Shown here: piece after piece, positions 1 to 9,114 of the stretch
Layout: the number at the start of each line of letters is the position of its first letter
Numbering within the stretch: the stretch's first letter is position 1
From: Marinobacter pelagius
GTDB lineage: Bacteria > Pseudomonadota > Gammaproteobacteria > Pseudomonadales > Oleiphilaceae
Assembly: GCF_900114925.1 (NCBI RefSeq)
Contig: NZ_FOUR01000001.1
Span: forward strand, 1-64,000
Direction: 5' to 3'
Length of the DNA stretch: 64,000 nucleotides
Position numbers and translations under genes: made by a program
Notes under the pieces: generated by a model
What the model saw: the letters and a program-made list of their open reading frames with translations, nothing else
Databases searched by the model: none
Told to the model about the DNA's origin: nothing

Positions 1-162
1 AATCATACAAGAATCCGAAGATTCTCTATTCTTGCTCAAGACAAAACTCAATTTCGACGAGTCACTGTCCTGATATTTCGTGTCCGAAATACCTCGGCCA
101 GCGCCCACACGAATTACTTGGTTAACTTTTTAAAGAGCGTTGAGCGTCTGCTCAATCAAGGC
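1..162 (-). promoter_or_regulatory. rRNA operon leader (boxB, boxA, hairpin upstream of 16S)
   Basis: Read on the minus strand, this is the transcribed leader of an rRNA operon whose 16S gene lies beyond the left edge. A boxB-like hairpin (TTGAGC, 4-base loop, GCTCAA; 140-155) is followed by a boxA-like GCTCTTTAAAAAGTTAA (122-138), the NusB/NusE antitermination element. A short stem AGAATC/GATTCT closed by TTCG on the transcribed strand sits at 10-25. The remaining leader resembles pseudomonad 16S leaders as I remember them. No rRNA base itself is inside the window. Confidence 0.8.
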
Positions 163-167
163 CGCGT

Positions 168-195
168 ATTCTACATCGAATCCCGACCCTGTCAA
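168..195 (-). promoter_or_regulatory. rrn promoter P1 (proximal)
   Basis: On the minus strand TTGACA (190-195) is separated by 16 bases from TAGAAT (168-173), followed by a GC-rich discriminator (ACGCGG). This architecture is typical of stringently controlled rRNA promoters, which DksA and ppGpp act on. Confidence 0.75.
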
Positions 196-272
196 CCGTT
201 AATTTTCAGCGTTTTCAAACTCTCTCAAACCCGCTAAAAACCGTCCGGCTTACTGCTTCAAACGAGGCGCGC

Positions 273-300
273 ATTCTACACTGAACCGCCACCTTGTCAA
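273..300 (-). promoter_or_regulatory. rrn promoter P2 (middle)
   Basis: Second copy of the same promoter layout on the minus strand: TTGACA (295-300), 16-base spacer, TAGAAT (273-278), then a GCGC discriminator. Confidence 0.75.
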
Positions 301-404
301 CCGCTTTCTGAAGAAATTTGAAATCGTTTTTCTTCAGCGCTTTCAAGCAGTTACTCCCTCGGGCCGCCCGTGTCTCAGTGGCTTGTCCCTCAGAAGTGGT
401 GCGC

Positions 405-432
405 ATTCTACAGCCCTCAGGAAAACTGTCAA
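405..432 (-). promoter_or_regulatory. rrn promoter P3 (distal)
   Basis: Third tandem copy on the minus strand: TTGACA (427-432), 16-base spacer, TAGAAT (405-410), GCGC discriminator. An A/T-rich tract just upstream (436-460) could act as an UP element. It lies about 60 bases beyond the tyrS stop codon. Confidence 0.75.
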
Positions 433-492
433 CGACGAATCTGAAAAAAATCCAAATTCGCCGCTTCCCTGGTTGCAGCGCAACCAAATCGA

Positions 493-1695
493 TCACGCAG
501 TAATCAAAACCCTTGCAATTTTCTTCTTGCCGGCCTGGATGACACAATCATCACCCTCTACAAACATGCGATCGCCCTCGAATTGCTTGCCATCTACATA
601 GACAGCTCCCCGTCCGAGGACGTCCCTGGCGGCCGCACCATTCTTTACCAGGCCAGCCAGACGAAGAACGGCAGCCATCGGGATTTCACCCTGCCCTTCG
701 AGAGACACCTTCACTTCCGGTACATTCTCCGGAATCTCACCAAGCTCGACTCGGTTACCGGCAGACTTGTGCGCCGTTTTCGCGGCCTCCTCACCATGGA
801 AACGGGTGATGATCTCTTCCGCCAGCAATTTCTTGTAGTCCTGCGGATTGGCACCGCCTTCTACAGCCTTGCGGAACTCTCCCACTTCAGCCAGCGGCCG
901 GAAGCTCAGCAACTCAAAGTAACGCCACAACAGCTCATCCGGCATGGAGAGAAGCTTGGTATACATTTCACCAGGCGCATCGTTTACACCGACGTAATTG
1001 CCAAGGGACTTGGACATCTTCTGGACACCATCCAGCCCCTCCAGAATCGGCATGGTCAGAATTACCTGAGGCTCCTGACCGTAATGCTTCTGCAGGATCC
1101 GCCCCATCAGCAGATTGAACTTCTGATCGGTACCGCCGAGCTCGACATCTGCCTTAAGGGCAACAGAGTCGTACCCCTGAACCAGCGGATACAGGAATTC
1201 GTGAATGGCAATGGCCTGCTCAGCGCGGTAACGCTTGGTGAAGTCATCACGTTCCAGCATCCGGGCAACGGTGTACTGACCCGCCAGCTTGATCATGTCG
1301 GCAGCGGTCATCTTGCTCATCCAGTCGGAATTGAAAACCACATGGGTCTTCTCGCGATCCAGAATCTTGAATACCTGCTCTTTATAGGAAACAGCATTCT
1401 CGCGGACCTGCTCCTCAGTCAGAGGCGGCCGCGTAGCACTTTTACCAGTAGGATCACCAATCATCCCGGTGAAGTCGCCAATCAGGAAAATGATCTCATG
1501 CCCGAGATCCTGGAACTGGCGCAACTTGTTAATAAGGACAGTGTGGCCGAGATGAAGGTCCGGTGCCGTGGGATCGAAACCCGCCTTGATACGCAGGGGG
1601 CGACCTTGCTTCAGCTTCTCAACGAGCTCCTCTTCCGGAATCAGTTCGTCAACGCCGCGCTTGATGACGGCCAACGCTTCATCTATAGATGCCAT
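493..1695 (-). CDS. tyrS: Tyrosyl-tRNA synthetase
   Basis: Cytoplasmic class I aminoacyl-tRNA synthetase that charges tRNA-Tyr. The 400-residue protein has the HIGH-type signature HLGH at residues 48-51, the KMSKS loop at 226-230 and a C-terminal S4-like RNA-binding domain (about 340-398), the layout of the shorter TyrRS form found in pseudomonads. The start is ATG at 1695. The gene reads toward the rRNA promoters with only about 60 bases between its stop and the distal -35 box, so readthrough could feed the rRNA operon. I see no strong terminator between them, only a small GC hairpin at 471-485. Confidence 0.97.
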   Translation of the reverse strand: MASIDEALAVIKRGVDELIPEEELVEKLKQGRPLRIKAGFDPTAPDLHLGHTVLINKLRQFQDLGHEIIFLIGDFTGMIGDPTGKSATRPPLTEEQVRENAVSYKEQVFKILDREKTHVVFNSDWMSKMTAADMIKLAGQYTVARMLERDDFTKRYRAEQAIAIHEFLYPLVQGYDSVALKADVELGGTDQKFNLLMGRILQKHYGQEPQVILTMPILEGLDGVQKMSKSLGNYVGVNDAPGEMYTKLLSMPDELLWRYFELLSFRPLAEVGEFRKAVEGGANPQDYKKLLAEEIITRFHGEEAAKTAHKSAGNRVELGEIPENVPEVKVSLEGQGEIPMAAVLRLAGLVKNGAAARDVLGRGAVYVDGKQFEGDRMFVEGDDCVIQAGKKKIARVLITA

Positions 1696-1832
1696 GAACT
1701 ACACGTCCCCGTTAATGTGTTGAAAGATTCAGACCGTTACAGACTTCAACAAAAGAAATCTGCGATTCTGCCGCGCACTTGTTAAAGTAAGGCGGTCAAA
1801 TATTACACAGCCCTGAGTGAACAGGGCGGCGT

Positions 1833-1838
1833 ATTATA
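1833..1838 (-). promoter_or_regulatory. Possible tyrS promoter -10 box
   Basis: On the minus strand a perfect TATAAT is followed by a GC-rich discriminator, about 140 bases upstream of tyrS. No convincing -35 box is visible at 16-18 bases. Downstream, in the presumed leader, is a hairpin (GCCCTG/CAGGGC, 1810-1827). The divergent peptidase gene has a TATACT at 1930-1935 but again a poor -35. Confidence 0.4.
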
Positions 1839-1989
1839 GCAGTGACGTCGCAAGAAATCCGGAGGATGGAGCAGTAACCGTAATGTTCCACGCTGTCCCG
1901 CATGCATTTTATACGGTAATCTGTTGGTCTATACTTGAACAACAGCTTTAATTAGGTAGTTCAACCTGCCGGAATACCGATTAAAACGG

Positions 1990-3393
1990 GTGCGATACGT
2001 GCTGAAAAAGTTTCCCAAGACCCATATTACCCTCGCCGCTGCTACAACCGTTGTGGTGACAGCTGCCGTGCTGATGAGTCCGAGCAGCAACGTTGAAGCC
2101 AAGCGCATGTCCTATGCACTGGACCTTGAGCAGGGCACAGTATCCGAGGCGGAGAGCAAGCAGACTGATACTGCTGAGCGGGATCAGGCAATTACCTCTG
2201 CGCCGGCAAAGCCACAATTGTCCGAAGAGTCCGCGCCAGAAACAACGGAAGAAACCGTTGCCGCCGCGCCGGTGGAACCACAGCTGGACTGGCAGACCTT
2301 CAAGATCAAATCCGGCGACACGCTCTCCTCGCTGTTCAAGAAAGCAGGCTTCAACGACGGCATCATGCTTTCCGTCATTCATGGTGAGGGCGAAGCCGAC
2401 AAGCTGCAGCGCCTGTACGCGGGTGAAACCATCCGCTTTGCCACCGATGAAGAAGGCGCACTGGCGGGTATCGAACTTCAGCGAAACCTGCTTGAGACAC
2501 TCAAGATCACCCGTAATGAGGAAGGCTTCAGCGGCAAGACCGACATGCGGGAACCCGAGGCTCGTCCGGCTTTTGCTTCCGGGGTGATTGACGGCTCCCT
2601 GTATCTGGCCGCTCGCGAGGCCGGCATGAATGACCGCCTGACCATGGAACTGGCTGGCATCTTCGGCTGGGATATCGATTTCGTGTATGACGTTCGTAAG
2701 GGCGACCGGTTCGAAGTGGTTTACGAGGAACTCTACGTCGACGGAGAGAAATTCGATACCGGCCGCATCCTCTCCGCACGCTTCGTGAACCGGGGTGAAG
2801 AGAATCTGGCCCTGCTGTATACCGACAGCAATGGTGACAGCGACTATTACACCCCTGAGGGCAAGAGCATGCGCAAGGCGTTTCTGCGCACGCCGATCAA
2901 CGCGCGAGTATCCTCGTCATTCAACTTGCAGCGCCGGCACCCGGTACTGGACGTGGTTCGCCCCCATGAAGGTACCGACTACGCCGCGCCTCCGGGCACA
3001 CCGATCAAAGCGGCAGGCAACGGCACCGTTCGCTTTGCAGGCTGGAAAGGTGGCTATGGCCGTACGATCATTCTGCAACACGGCAATAACATCACCACCC
3101 TTTACGCCCATATGAGAGGCCTGGCGAAGGGCATGAAAAAAGGTGTCAGGGTCAAGCAGGGACAGACCATTGGCTATCTTGGCGCTTCCGGCATGGTTAC
3201 AGGCCCACACCTGCACTATGAGTTCCGTCTCAATGGCTCGCCGCGTAACTCCCGTACAGTGGATCTCCCGGATGCCAAGCCGGTCCCCGCATCCGAAATG
3301 GCCCGGTTCAAGCAGGTCACCGAGCAGCGGGTAGCCCAGTTCGACGTCTTCCGCGATAACTACCAGCAGCTGGCCATGGCACGGGAAGACTGA
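1990..3393 (+). CDS. M23 family peptidoglycan DD-endopeptidase (MepM-like)
   Basis: Cell-wall hydrolase that probably cuts peptide cross-links in the periplasm. Residues 12-30 form a membrane anchor or signal segment. An OapA/LysM-like domain covers about 100-165. The C-terminal LytM/M23 domain (about 305-425) shows the zinc ligands H326 and D330 (HEGTD) and the HLH motif at 407-409, with a histidine at 374 (YAH), so it should be catalytically active. The start is taken as GTG at 1990; another in-frame GTG at 1999 is equally possible, as neither has a clear ribosome site. anmK follows after 4 bases, linking wall cleavage with muropeptide recycling. Similar M23 proteins sit beside tyrS/anmK in pseudomonads. 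Confidence 0.9.
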   Translation: MRYVLKKFPKTHITLAAATTVVVTAAVLMSPSSNVEAKRMSYALDLEQGTVSEAESKQTDTAERDQAITSAPAKPQLSEESAPETTEETVAAAPVEPQLDWQTFKIKSGDTLSSLFKKAGFNDGIMLSVIHGEGEADKLQRLYAGETIRFATDEEGALAGIELQRNLLETLKITRNEEGFSGKTDMREPEARPAFASGVIDGSLYLAAREAGMNDRLTMELAGIFGWDIDFVYDVRKGDRFEVVYEELYVDGEKFDTGRILSARFVNRGEENLALLYTDSNGDSDYYTPEGKSMRKAFLRTPINARVSSSFNLQRRHPVLDVVRPHEGTDYAAPPGTPIKAAGNGTVRFAGWKGGYGRTIILQHGNNITTLYAHMRGLAKGMKKGVRVKQGQTIGYLGASGMVTGPHLHYEFRLNGSPRNSRTVDLPDAKPVPASEMARFKQVTEQRVAQFDVFRDNYQQLAMARED

Positions 3394-3397
3394 GACC

Positions 3398-4495
3398 ATG
3401 GAAGCCTGGCTCGGACTTATGTCCGGCACCAGCATGGATGGCATAGACGCCGTGCTGGTGTCCTTCCGGGACCGCAGCGTTCAGATTCACGCAACTCACA
3501 GTCTCAATTATCCGGACGAGCTTCGCCAACGACTGATCCATGCCAGCCAGAACCAGGCCAGCCCGGATGAAATCGGGGAGCTGAGCACGCTGACCGGCCA
3601 GCTTTTCAGCCAGGCCGCCTCCAGAGCAATTTCCTGCTCCGGTCTGGCACCGGATAGGATTCGGGCCATCGGCAGCCACGGCCAGACTATCCGCCACCAG
3701 CCTTCCGGCTCAGCCCCTTTCTCCTTCCAGATCGGTAACCCTGCCATCATTGCCGAAGCCACCGGCATCACCACTGTTGGTGATTTTCGCAGCCGGGATA
3801 TGGCTGCCGGAGGCCAGGGCGCGCCATTGGTACCAGCATTCCACAAGGCCTTCTTCGGATCGGAGTCAGAGAGCCGGTGCATTCTCAACCTTGGCGGCAT
3901 TGCCAACATCACCTGGATACCTGCCCAGGGCACCGGAGTAGTAACAGGTTTCGACACCGGCCCGGCGAACGCCCTGATGGACGCCTGGTGCCTGGACCAG
4001 ACCGGTCGCCCCTATGATGCGGATGGACACTGGGCGCTAGAGGGGAACGTGGATCAGGCGCTGCTGGATGACATGCTTTCCGATGCGTACTTCAAACGCA
4101 CACCGCCCAAGAGCACCGGCAAGGAGAAGTTCAACCTCGGCTGGGTAAAGACCATGATCGCCCGCCATCCGGAGCTCAAGCCAGAGGACATCCAGAGAAC
4201 CCTGCTGGAACTCACCGCGGTGACTATTGCGGACCAGATGCCGGAAACCGGCGTGGGTACTGTCTATGCCTGCGGTGGCGGTACTCGCAACCCGGAACTG
4301 ATGCGTACGCTGGCCCGAACACTGGCACCCGCGCGTCTGGCGGAAACGTCTGAACTGGGACTTGATCCCCAGTGGGTGGAACCGGTGGCATTCGCCTGGC
4401 TGGCAAAGCAGGCTATGGAGGGAAAACCCGGGAACCTTCCGGAAGTAACCGGTGCAAATGGCCCCCGGGTTCTGGGAGCCATTTACCCGGCCTGA
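3398..4495 (+). CDS. anmK: Anhydro-N-acetylmuramic acid kinase
   Basis: Phosphorylates and opens 1,6-anhydro-MurNAc to MurNAc-6-phosphate in cytoplasmic cell-wall recycling. The 365-residue length matches the family. The N-terminal signature GLMSGTSMDGIDAVLV (phosphate-binding loop) is intact, as are GSHGQTIRH, GDFRSRDMAAGGQGAPLVPA and the GFDTGPANALMDAW segment of the ASKHA fold. It begins 4 bases after the M23 peptidase and probably shares its transcript. It ends one base short of the convergent erpA stop. Confidence 0.96.
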   Translation: MEAWLGLMSGTSMDGIDAVLVSFRDRSVQIHATHSLNYPDELRQRLIHASQNQASPDEIGELSTLTGQLFSQAASRAISCSGLAPDRIRAIGSHGQTIRHQPSGSAPFSFQIGNPAIIAEATGITTVGDFRSRDMAAGGQGAPLVPAFHKAFFGSESESRCILNLGGIANITWIPAQGTGVVTGFDTGPANALMDAWCLDQTGRPYDADGHWALEGNVDQALLDDMLSDAYFKRTPPKSTGKEKFNLGWVKTMIARHPELKPEDIQRTLLELTAVTIADQMPETGVGTVYACGGGTRNPELMRTLARTLAPARLAETSELGLDPQWVEPVAFAWLAKQAMEGKPGNLPEVTGANGPRVLGAIYPA

Positions 4496-4496
4496 A

Positions 4497-4850
4497 TCAG
4501 ATCGAAAAGGAGCTGCCGCAACCGCAGGTTGAAGTGGCGTTCGGGTTCTGCACTACAAACTGGGAGCCCTGCAACCCTTCCTGGTACTCGATGGTCGCAC
4601 CGATCAGATACTGGTAGCTCATCGAATCCACGAGCAGAACAACCCCGTCGCGCTCGATAACTGTGTCGTCCTCTTCCTGACTCTCGTCGAAAGAAAAGCC
4701 GTACTGGAATCCGGAACAGCCGCCACCGGTGACAAAGACGCGCAGCTTGAGATCGGGGTTGCCCTCTTCCTCAATCAATTCACGTACCTTGGCAACGGCA
4801 CTGTCACTGAAAAACAGCGGGGTAGCCATCTGTTGCTGAACTACACTCAA
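4497..4850 (-). CDS. erpA: A-type iron-sulfur carrier ErpA
   Basis: Delivers Fe-S clusters to apoproteins such as IspG. The three cluster cysteines are present: one in [11 protein letters not shown] and two in the C-terminal [11 protein letters not shown] choose the TTG at 4848-4850 as start because a strong GGAGG lies 5 bases upstream and the product then begins MSVVQQQ, giving 117 residues, like pseudomonad ErpA. The upstream in-frame ATG at 4868 has no ribosome site, and the ATG at 4829 is about 20 bases from the GGAGG. It heads a short intergenic gap from the bactofilin gene, and the erpA-bactofilin-DUF6776-argC order is the one I know from pseudomonads. Confidence 0.93.
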   Translation of the reverse strand: MSVVQQQMATPLFFSDSAVAKVRELIEEEGNPDLKLRVFVTGGGCSGFQYGFSFDESQEEDDTVIERDGVVLLVDSMSYQYLIGATIEYQEGLQGSQFVVQNPNATSTCGCGSSFSI

Positions 4851-4913
4851 GCTCGCCTCCGGAAACATCGTTTACAAAGTAGCGATTATGGTATTCCTGA
4901 CTAAAACAATCAA

Positions 4914-5390
4914 CTATTCGGACTTTCCACCATCTTCCAGGACTTCTTCAACCGCGTCATCGGAGCGAATCGCGGCGGCAGAGTGCTGCGGACGATCCTT
5001 GGTCAGCAGGCCCACCGGCTCGCGCTGATGAACCAGGTTGCCATTGACCGTAGCGCCCATGGCCATCTCGATCAGGTTGTAATAGACGTTGCCGTTAATG
5101 GCTGCCTTTTCCGCCAGCTCAAGGTGGTCGGATGCGTAGACGTCACCATTAACCGTACCATTGATGATGACATGGGGAGCGACGATGTCACCGGTCACCT
5201 CGCCAACTTCCGAAATACGCAATACGGCATCACTGCCCTCTTCGGCCACGACCTTGCCCTTGATCCGGCCATCCACATGCAATCCGCCGGAGAATTTCAC
5301 ATCTCCCTCTACCGTGGTCCGTGAGGAAACCAGGGTATCAAAATGGCCAGTCGGCCGGCGTGGCTTTTGCTGCTTTTTCTTACCGAGCAT
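4914..5390 (-). CDS. Bactofilin (polymer-forming cytoskeletal protein)
   Basis: Bactofilins self-assemble without nucleotide into filaments that position envelope or shape-related enzymes. The 158-residue protein has the expected right-handed beta-helix core (about 20-120) of short hydrophobic repeats such as VEGDVKF, VDGRIKGKV, VTGDIVAPHVIINGTVNGDVYA and ATVNGNLVH, flanked by a basic N-terminus and an acidic, probably disordered C-terminus. A GGAGA ribosome site lies just upstream of the ATG and overlaps the end of the preceding gene, so it is co-transcribed with it. Confidence 0.92.
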   Translation of the reverse strand: MLGKKKQQKPRRPTGHFDTLVSSRTTVEGDVKFSGGLHVDGRIKGKVVAEEGSDAVLRISEVGEVTGDIVAPHVIINGTVNGDVYASDHLELAEKAAINGNVYYNLIEMAMGATVNGNLVHQREPVGLLTKDRPQHSAAAIRSDDAVEEVLEDGGKSE

Positions 5391-5391
5391 T

Positions 5392-6132
5392 TCAGTTCTC
5401 CGTTAAATCATCCCAGTCAAAGGTTCGTTCTGCCTGCGAGGATTTGCGGCCCTCGGCTTGCGCCACCACCTGGACTTCGACCGGCTCGAAGCCGTCCGGA
5501 AGCGCCAGGGTTCCCTCCACATTCTGGAAAAAGCGGAAGCGGAACTTTACGCCAAGATCCTCAATATCCTGAGACAGATCACGCAGGGCAATGACTTCTT
5601 TCTCTTCGTCGCGCATGCCGATGACATTGACTGCCACCACGCCGGAAATGTAGTTCTTGTTATTACCAACCTGGGTCAGGACCAGCTTGAAATCCCAGGC
5701 CCCAGGCTGGTAGTCCGGGGCCAGGGTCAGGCTGTCGACCTGGAGGCCCTTGCTGGTCTCCGACGGTGCCATGATATTTTTATAGAAAGTCAGATCAGAC
5801 TTCAGTGATGCGATGCGGGTTTCCAGCTCGACGATGGTCGTTCGTGCCTGTTTGAGGGCCTGGGCATCGATCGCTTTGCCCCGCTCCAGGTTGACCAGCT
5901 GCTGGCGCGCCTCCTTGTAGTTGCTTCGGAGATCATCGAGCTCCTCCTCCAGCACCTCGTTGGAAGCCGAGACATCCGAGAACCGGAAACCACCCTGCGC
6001 AAGCCCGGCCGCATAGCCGGTAAGCGCAGAGACCACGGTGAACGCCAACAGGATGGCGGTACGGCGAATCCGGTACCCGGGGCGATGGCGGATGACCACA
6101 TACTCTTCCGCCGGTTTGCGTGGTTCGCTCAC
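5392..6132 (-). CDS. Membrane-anchored coiled-coil protein (probably DUF6776)
   Basis: Function unknown. The start is GTG with AAGGA about 6 bases upstream. The 246-residue protein has a basic cytoplasmic start, one membrane helix (about 25-47), a long coiled coil (about 58-115) with heptad-like EELDDLRSNYKEARQQL, and a C-terminal beta-rich domain carrying the GAWDFKLVLTQVG segment. It directly precedes the bactofilin gene with one base between them. A membrane coiled-coil partner could tether bactofilin filaments to the envelope, but that is inference from gene order only. Confidence 0.75.
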   Translation of the reverse strand: MSEPRKPAEEYVVIRHRPGYRIRRTAILLAFTVVSALTGYAAGLAQGGFRFSDVSASNEVLEEELDDLRSNYKEARQQLVNLERGKAIDAQALKQARTTIVELETRIASLKSDLTFYKNIMAPSETSKGLQVDSLTLAPDYQPGAWDFKLVLTQVGNNKNYISGVVAVNVIGMRDEEKEVIALRDLSQDIEDLGVKFRFRFFQNVEGTLALPDGFEPVEVQVVAQAEGRKSSQAERTFDWDDLTEN

Positions 6133-6141
6133 GGATCGTCC

Positions 6142-7182
6142 TTAAGGCAGTAACGCCGGAGCTTCAAGCCCCATGGTTTCCCGGAAGCCGAACATGATGT
6201 TCATGTTCTGGACTGCCTGACCGGCTGCCCCCTTGACCAGATTATCAATCACCGAAGAAACGATAACGATGTTGCTGTCTTCCTGGCGGTGCAGGGCCAT
6301 CCGGCACTGGTTGGCGCCACGGACACTGCGGGTTTCCGGATGGCTGCCAAAGGGCATCACATCAACAAATGGCTCGTTCCGGAAACGCTCCTCGTATAGC
6401 GCCTGAAGACGATCGAAACCGGAAGGATCTTTCAGCTCGGCATAAAGTGTCGCCTCGATGCCACGAATCATCGGAATCAGGTGCGGCACGAAGGTCACGC
6501 CCACCTGGCTGCCGGCGGCTCCGGTCAGGCCCTGGCGAATTTCCGGAAGGTGACGGTGGCCAGAGGCACCATAGGCCTTGAAACTCTCGCCAATTTCACC
6601 GTGCAGCATACCGATCTTGCCCTGGCGCCCCGCGCCACTGGCGCCGGACTTGGCATCGGCGATGAGGCGCGAAGGGTCAACCAGTCCCTGCTCCAGCAGC
6701 GGCAGGAACCCCAACTGGACTGCGGTTGGATAACAGCCGGGGTTGGCAACCAGCTGGGCACTGCGGATCTCGTCACGGACCACTTCCGGCAGGCCATAGA
6801 CAGCCTTTTCCGCCCACTCCGGGGTTTCATGGGGCATGCCATACCACTGGGCCCAGACGTCCAGATCCTTGAGCCGGAAATCCGCAGACAGGTCAACGAC
6901 GCGCACTCCGGCATCCATCAACTCCGGCACCATACGCATGGCCACACCGTGGGGCGTGGCAAAGAACACCAGGTCACAAGCCTTGAGCACGCTGGCATCA
7001 GGCTCGGAAAACTCGAGATCGAAGTGCCCGCGCAGATTGGGGTACATATCCGCGACCGGCATGCCCGCCTCGGAGCGGGAAGTTATGCAGCTGACGGTTA
7101 CTTCCGGGTGAACCGCGAGGATTCTGAGCAGTTCCACACCGGTGTAGCCGGTGCCACCAACGATGCCTACTTTAATCACCAT
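6142..7182 (-). CDS. argC: N-acetyl-gamma-glutamyl-phosphate reductase
   Basis: Third step of arginine synthesis: NADPH-dependent reduction of N-acetylglutamyl phosphate. The start ATG at 7182 gives 346 residues with the Rossmann signature at the N-terminus ([17 protein letters not shown]) and a GGAG just upstream; a longer reading from 7236 would add 18 residues not typical of the family. The catalytic cysteine is C150 in VANPGCYPT, and a histidine-rich segment ([11 protein letters not shown]) follows. It lies 9 bases upstream of the DUF6776 gene and likely leads the argC-DUF6776-bactofilin-erpA transcript. Confidence 0.95.
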   Translation of the reverse strand: MVIKVGIVGGTGYTGVELLRILAVHPEVTVSCITSRSEAGMPVADMYPNLRGHFDLEFSEPDASVLKACDLVFFATPHGVAMRMVPELMDAGVRVVDLSADFRLKDLDVWAQWYGMPHETPEWAEKAVYGLPEVVRDEIRSAQLVANPGCYPTAVQLGFLPLLEQGLVDPSRLIADAKSGASGAGRQGKIGMLHGEIGESFKAYGASGHRHLPEIRQGLTGAAGSQVGVTFVPHLIPMIRGIEATLYAELKDPSGFDRLQALYEERFRNEPFVDVMPFGSHPETRSVRGANQCRMALHRQEDSNIVIVSSVIDNLVKGAAGQAVQNMNIMFGFRETMGLEAPALLP

Positions 7183-7253
7183 TTTCTCCAGCGACGTCGA
7201 ATCAGGAATTGGAAGTTTGGTGGTGTAGTCTACCATGATAAACCAACGACTTA

Positions 7254-7281
7254 TTGCAGCGCAGAGGCCGACCGCTACAAT
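7254..7281 (+). promoter_or_regulatory. Likely promoter of the ClC-hemJ-thiD operon
   Basis: TTGCAG (7254-7259), 16-base spacer and TACAAT (7276-7281), 54 bases upstream of the ClC start codon and in the divergent gap with argC. Confidence 0.5.
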
Positions 7282-7335
7282 GTTGTCACAAACCCGTTAA
7301 CGCACTGTCATACCTGAACCGGAATCCCTGCGATC

Positions 7336-9111
7336 ATGCGGAACATCTGGCACCAGATCACCGAAAACCTGATCCCTGTATTCCGCCGCAGGCTTTCGGG
7401 TGTCGACGCGCTTCCGCAACTGGCGGTGCTGGGACTGCTCTCTGGCCTGATCACCGGGGGCGTGATCCTGCTGTTCCGACTCGCCATCGAGTGGCCCCTT
7501 GAGTACTTCCTGCCGGGGACCGGCTCCGAATCCTTCGAGCAGCTGGATATCCTGACTCGCGGGCTGTTACCGCTCGCCGGTGCCCTCGCTCTTGGACTGA
7601 TGCTGCACCGACTGGCCATACACGACCGCAAGGTCGGTATTGTCCACGTCATGGAACGCCTGAATTACCACCAGGGTTACATCTCGTTGCGCAGTGCCAT
7701 CGTCCAGTTTGTCTCCGGCGTCAGCACGGTGGTAACCGGCCAGTCAGCGGGACGGGAAGGGCCGGCCGTGCACCTGGGCGCCGCTTTCTCCAGCCTGATG
7801 GGGCAATGGATGCGCCTGCCCAACAACAGCATCCGGACCCTCGTGGCCTGCGGCTGCGCTGCCGCCATCTCCGCCTCGTTCAATACGCCCATTTCCGGCG
7901 TGCTCTTTGCCATGGAAGTGGTAATGATGGAATACACCATTGCCGGCTTCACTCCAATCATCCTGGCTGCAGTGAGCGCGGCCATCGTCACCCAGGCAGT
8001 CTATGGATCGGAGCCCGCTTTCAGCGTACCGGCGCTGACCATGAACTCGCTGATGGAGATCCCCTGGATCCTCGCCATTGCAGTAATCATCGGTATTGCC
8101 GCGGCGCTCTTCATCCAGTTGGTGGATGCCATGGGCCGCCACCACCATCAGCCCGTGCTTCTGCGCATCGGCATCGCCGGCGCCCTGATGGTGCCCTTCG
8201 CGGTATTCATCCCCGAGACCATGGGCATCGGCTACGACACGGTGAACGCAACCATCAACGGGAACCTGGGGTTCTGGCTATTGTTATCTGCCGGCGTGGC
8301 CAAGCTGGCGATAACCTCCCTGAGCATCGGGCTCGGCATGCCCAGCGGCGTCATCGGCCCGACCCTGTTCATGGGAGCGACTCTGGGTGGAGCCATGGGG
8401 CTCGTGGGGGCGCAAATTGCACCAGACATTGCATCTTCCGTGGGCTTCTACGCCATGCTGGGTATGGGGGCGATGATGGGGGCGGTGCTGCAGGCCCCAC
8501 TGGCCGCGCTGATGGCGGTAATGGAGCTGACCCGCAATCCGAACATCATCCTGCCCGCCATGCTGATCATTACCACGGCCAGCCTGGTGACCAGCGAGGC
8601 CTTCGGCAAGAAGTCTCTGTTCCTGACCATCCTCAAGAGCCAGGGCCTGAGTTACCAGAACTCGCCCGTCATCCAGGCACTTCGCCGGGTATCTGTCGGC
8701 GCCATCATGGACCGCAACATCCTGCGCACAGAACGGCACCTCACCATTGAGGAAGGCCGCAAGGTCCTCAAGTCCGAGCCCAAGTGGCTGATTGTAGAAG
8801 GCAGCAATGGCCCCACTGCCCTGCTCCCGGCGGTGGACCTGGCCCGATACCTGGAAGATACCGAGGAAACTGCGGCCGAAGAGGGGATCGAGATGCCGGA
8901 ATCCATCGATCTTATGGACATCCCCGCTAACCGTCGGGACGTTGCCCCGGTACAATATCAGGCGACCCTCGAAGAAGCGCTGAACGAATTCGATTCCACC
9001 AATGCCGAGGCCCTCTACGTGCAGCGGCACGTCGCGCCCATGATCCAAAGGGTGTACGGCGTGGTATTGAAGTCTGACATCGAAAGCTACTACCAATACC
9101 GACGGAGTTGA
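7336..9111 (+). CDS. ClC-family chloride channel/antiporter with C-terminal regulatory domain
   Basis: Polytopic inner-membrane ClC protein, 591 residues. GREGP at 139-143 supplies the gating glutamate (E141) and FAMEV downstream contains the likely proton glutamate, so H+/Cl- exchange is possible. A GMPSGVIGPTLFMGA segment replaces the usual GxFxP loop. The first anion-filter motif GSGIP is not seen; the aligned region reads KVGIV (99-103), so anion selectivity may differ. The last 140 residues are soluble and look like degenerate CBS domains. hemJ starts 3 bases after the stop, indicating an operon. Start ATG lacks a strong ribosome site. Confidence 0.88.
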   Translation: MRNIWHQITENLIPVFRRRLSGVDALPQLAVLGLLSGLITGGVILLFRLAIEWPLEYFLPGTGSESFEQLDILTRGLLPLAGALALGLMLHRLAIHDRKVGIVHVMERLNYHQGYISLRSAIVQFVSGVSTVVTGQSAGREGPAVHLGAAFSSLMGQWMRLPNNSIRTLVACGCAAAISASFNTPISGVLFAMEVVMMEYTIAGFTPIILAAVSAAIVTQAVYGSEPAFSVPALTMNSLMEIPWILAIAVIIGIAAALFIQLVDAMGRHHHQPVLLRIGIAGALMVPFAVFIPETMGIGYDTVNATINGNLGFWLLLSAGVAKLAITSLSIGLGMPSGVIGPTLFMGATLGGAMGLVGAQIAPDIASSVGFYAMLGMGAMMGAVLQAPLAALMAVMELTRNPNIILPAMLIITTASLVTSEAFGKKSLFLTILKSQGLSYQNSPVIQALRRVSVGAIMDRNILRTERHLTIEEGRKVLKSEPKWLIVEGSNGPTALLPAVDLARYLEDTEETAAEEGIEMPESIDLMDIPANRRDVAPVQYQATLEEALNEFDSTNAEALYVQRHVAPMIQRVYGVVLKSDIESYYQYRRS

Positions 9112-9114
9112 CGG

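Noticed and set aside
583..1785. 400-residue open frame opposite tyrS
   Set aside because: Exactly antisense to a certain tyrosyl-tRNA synthetase, with no ribosome site or recognisable domain; typical shadow frame of high-GC DNA.
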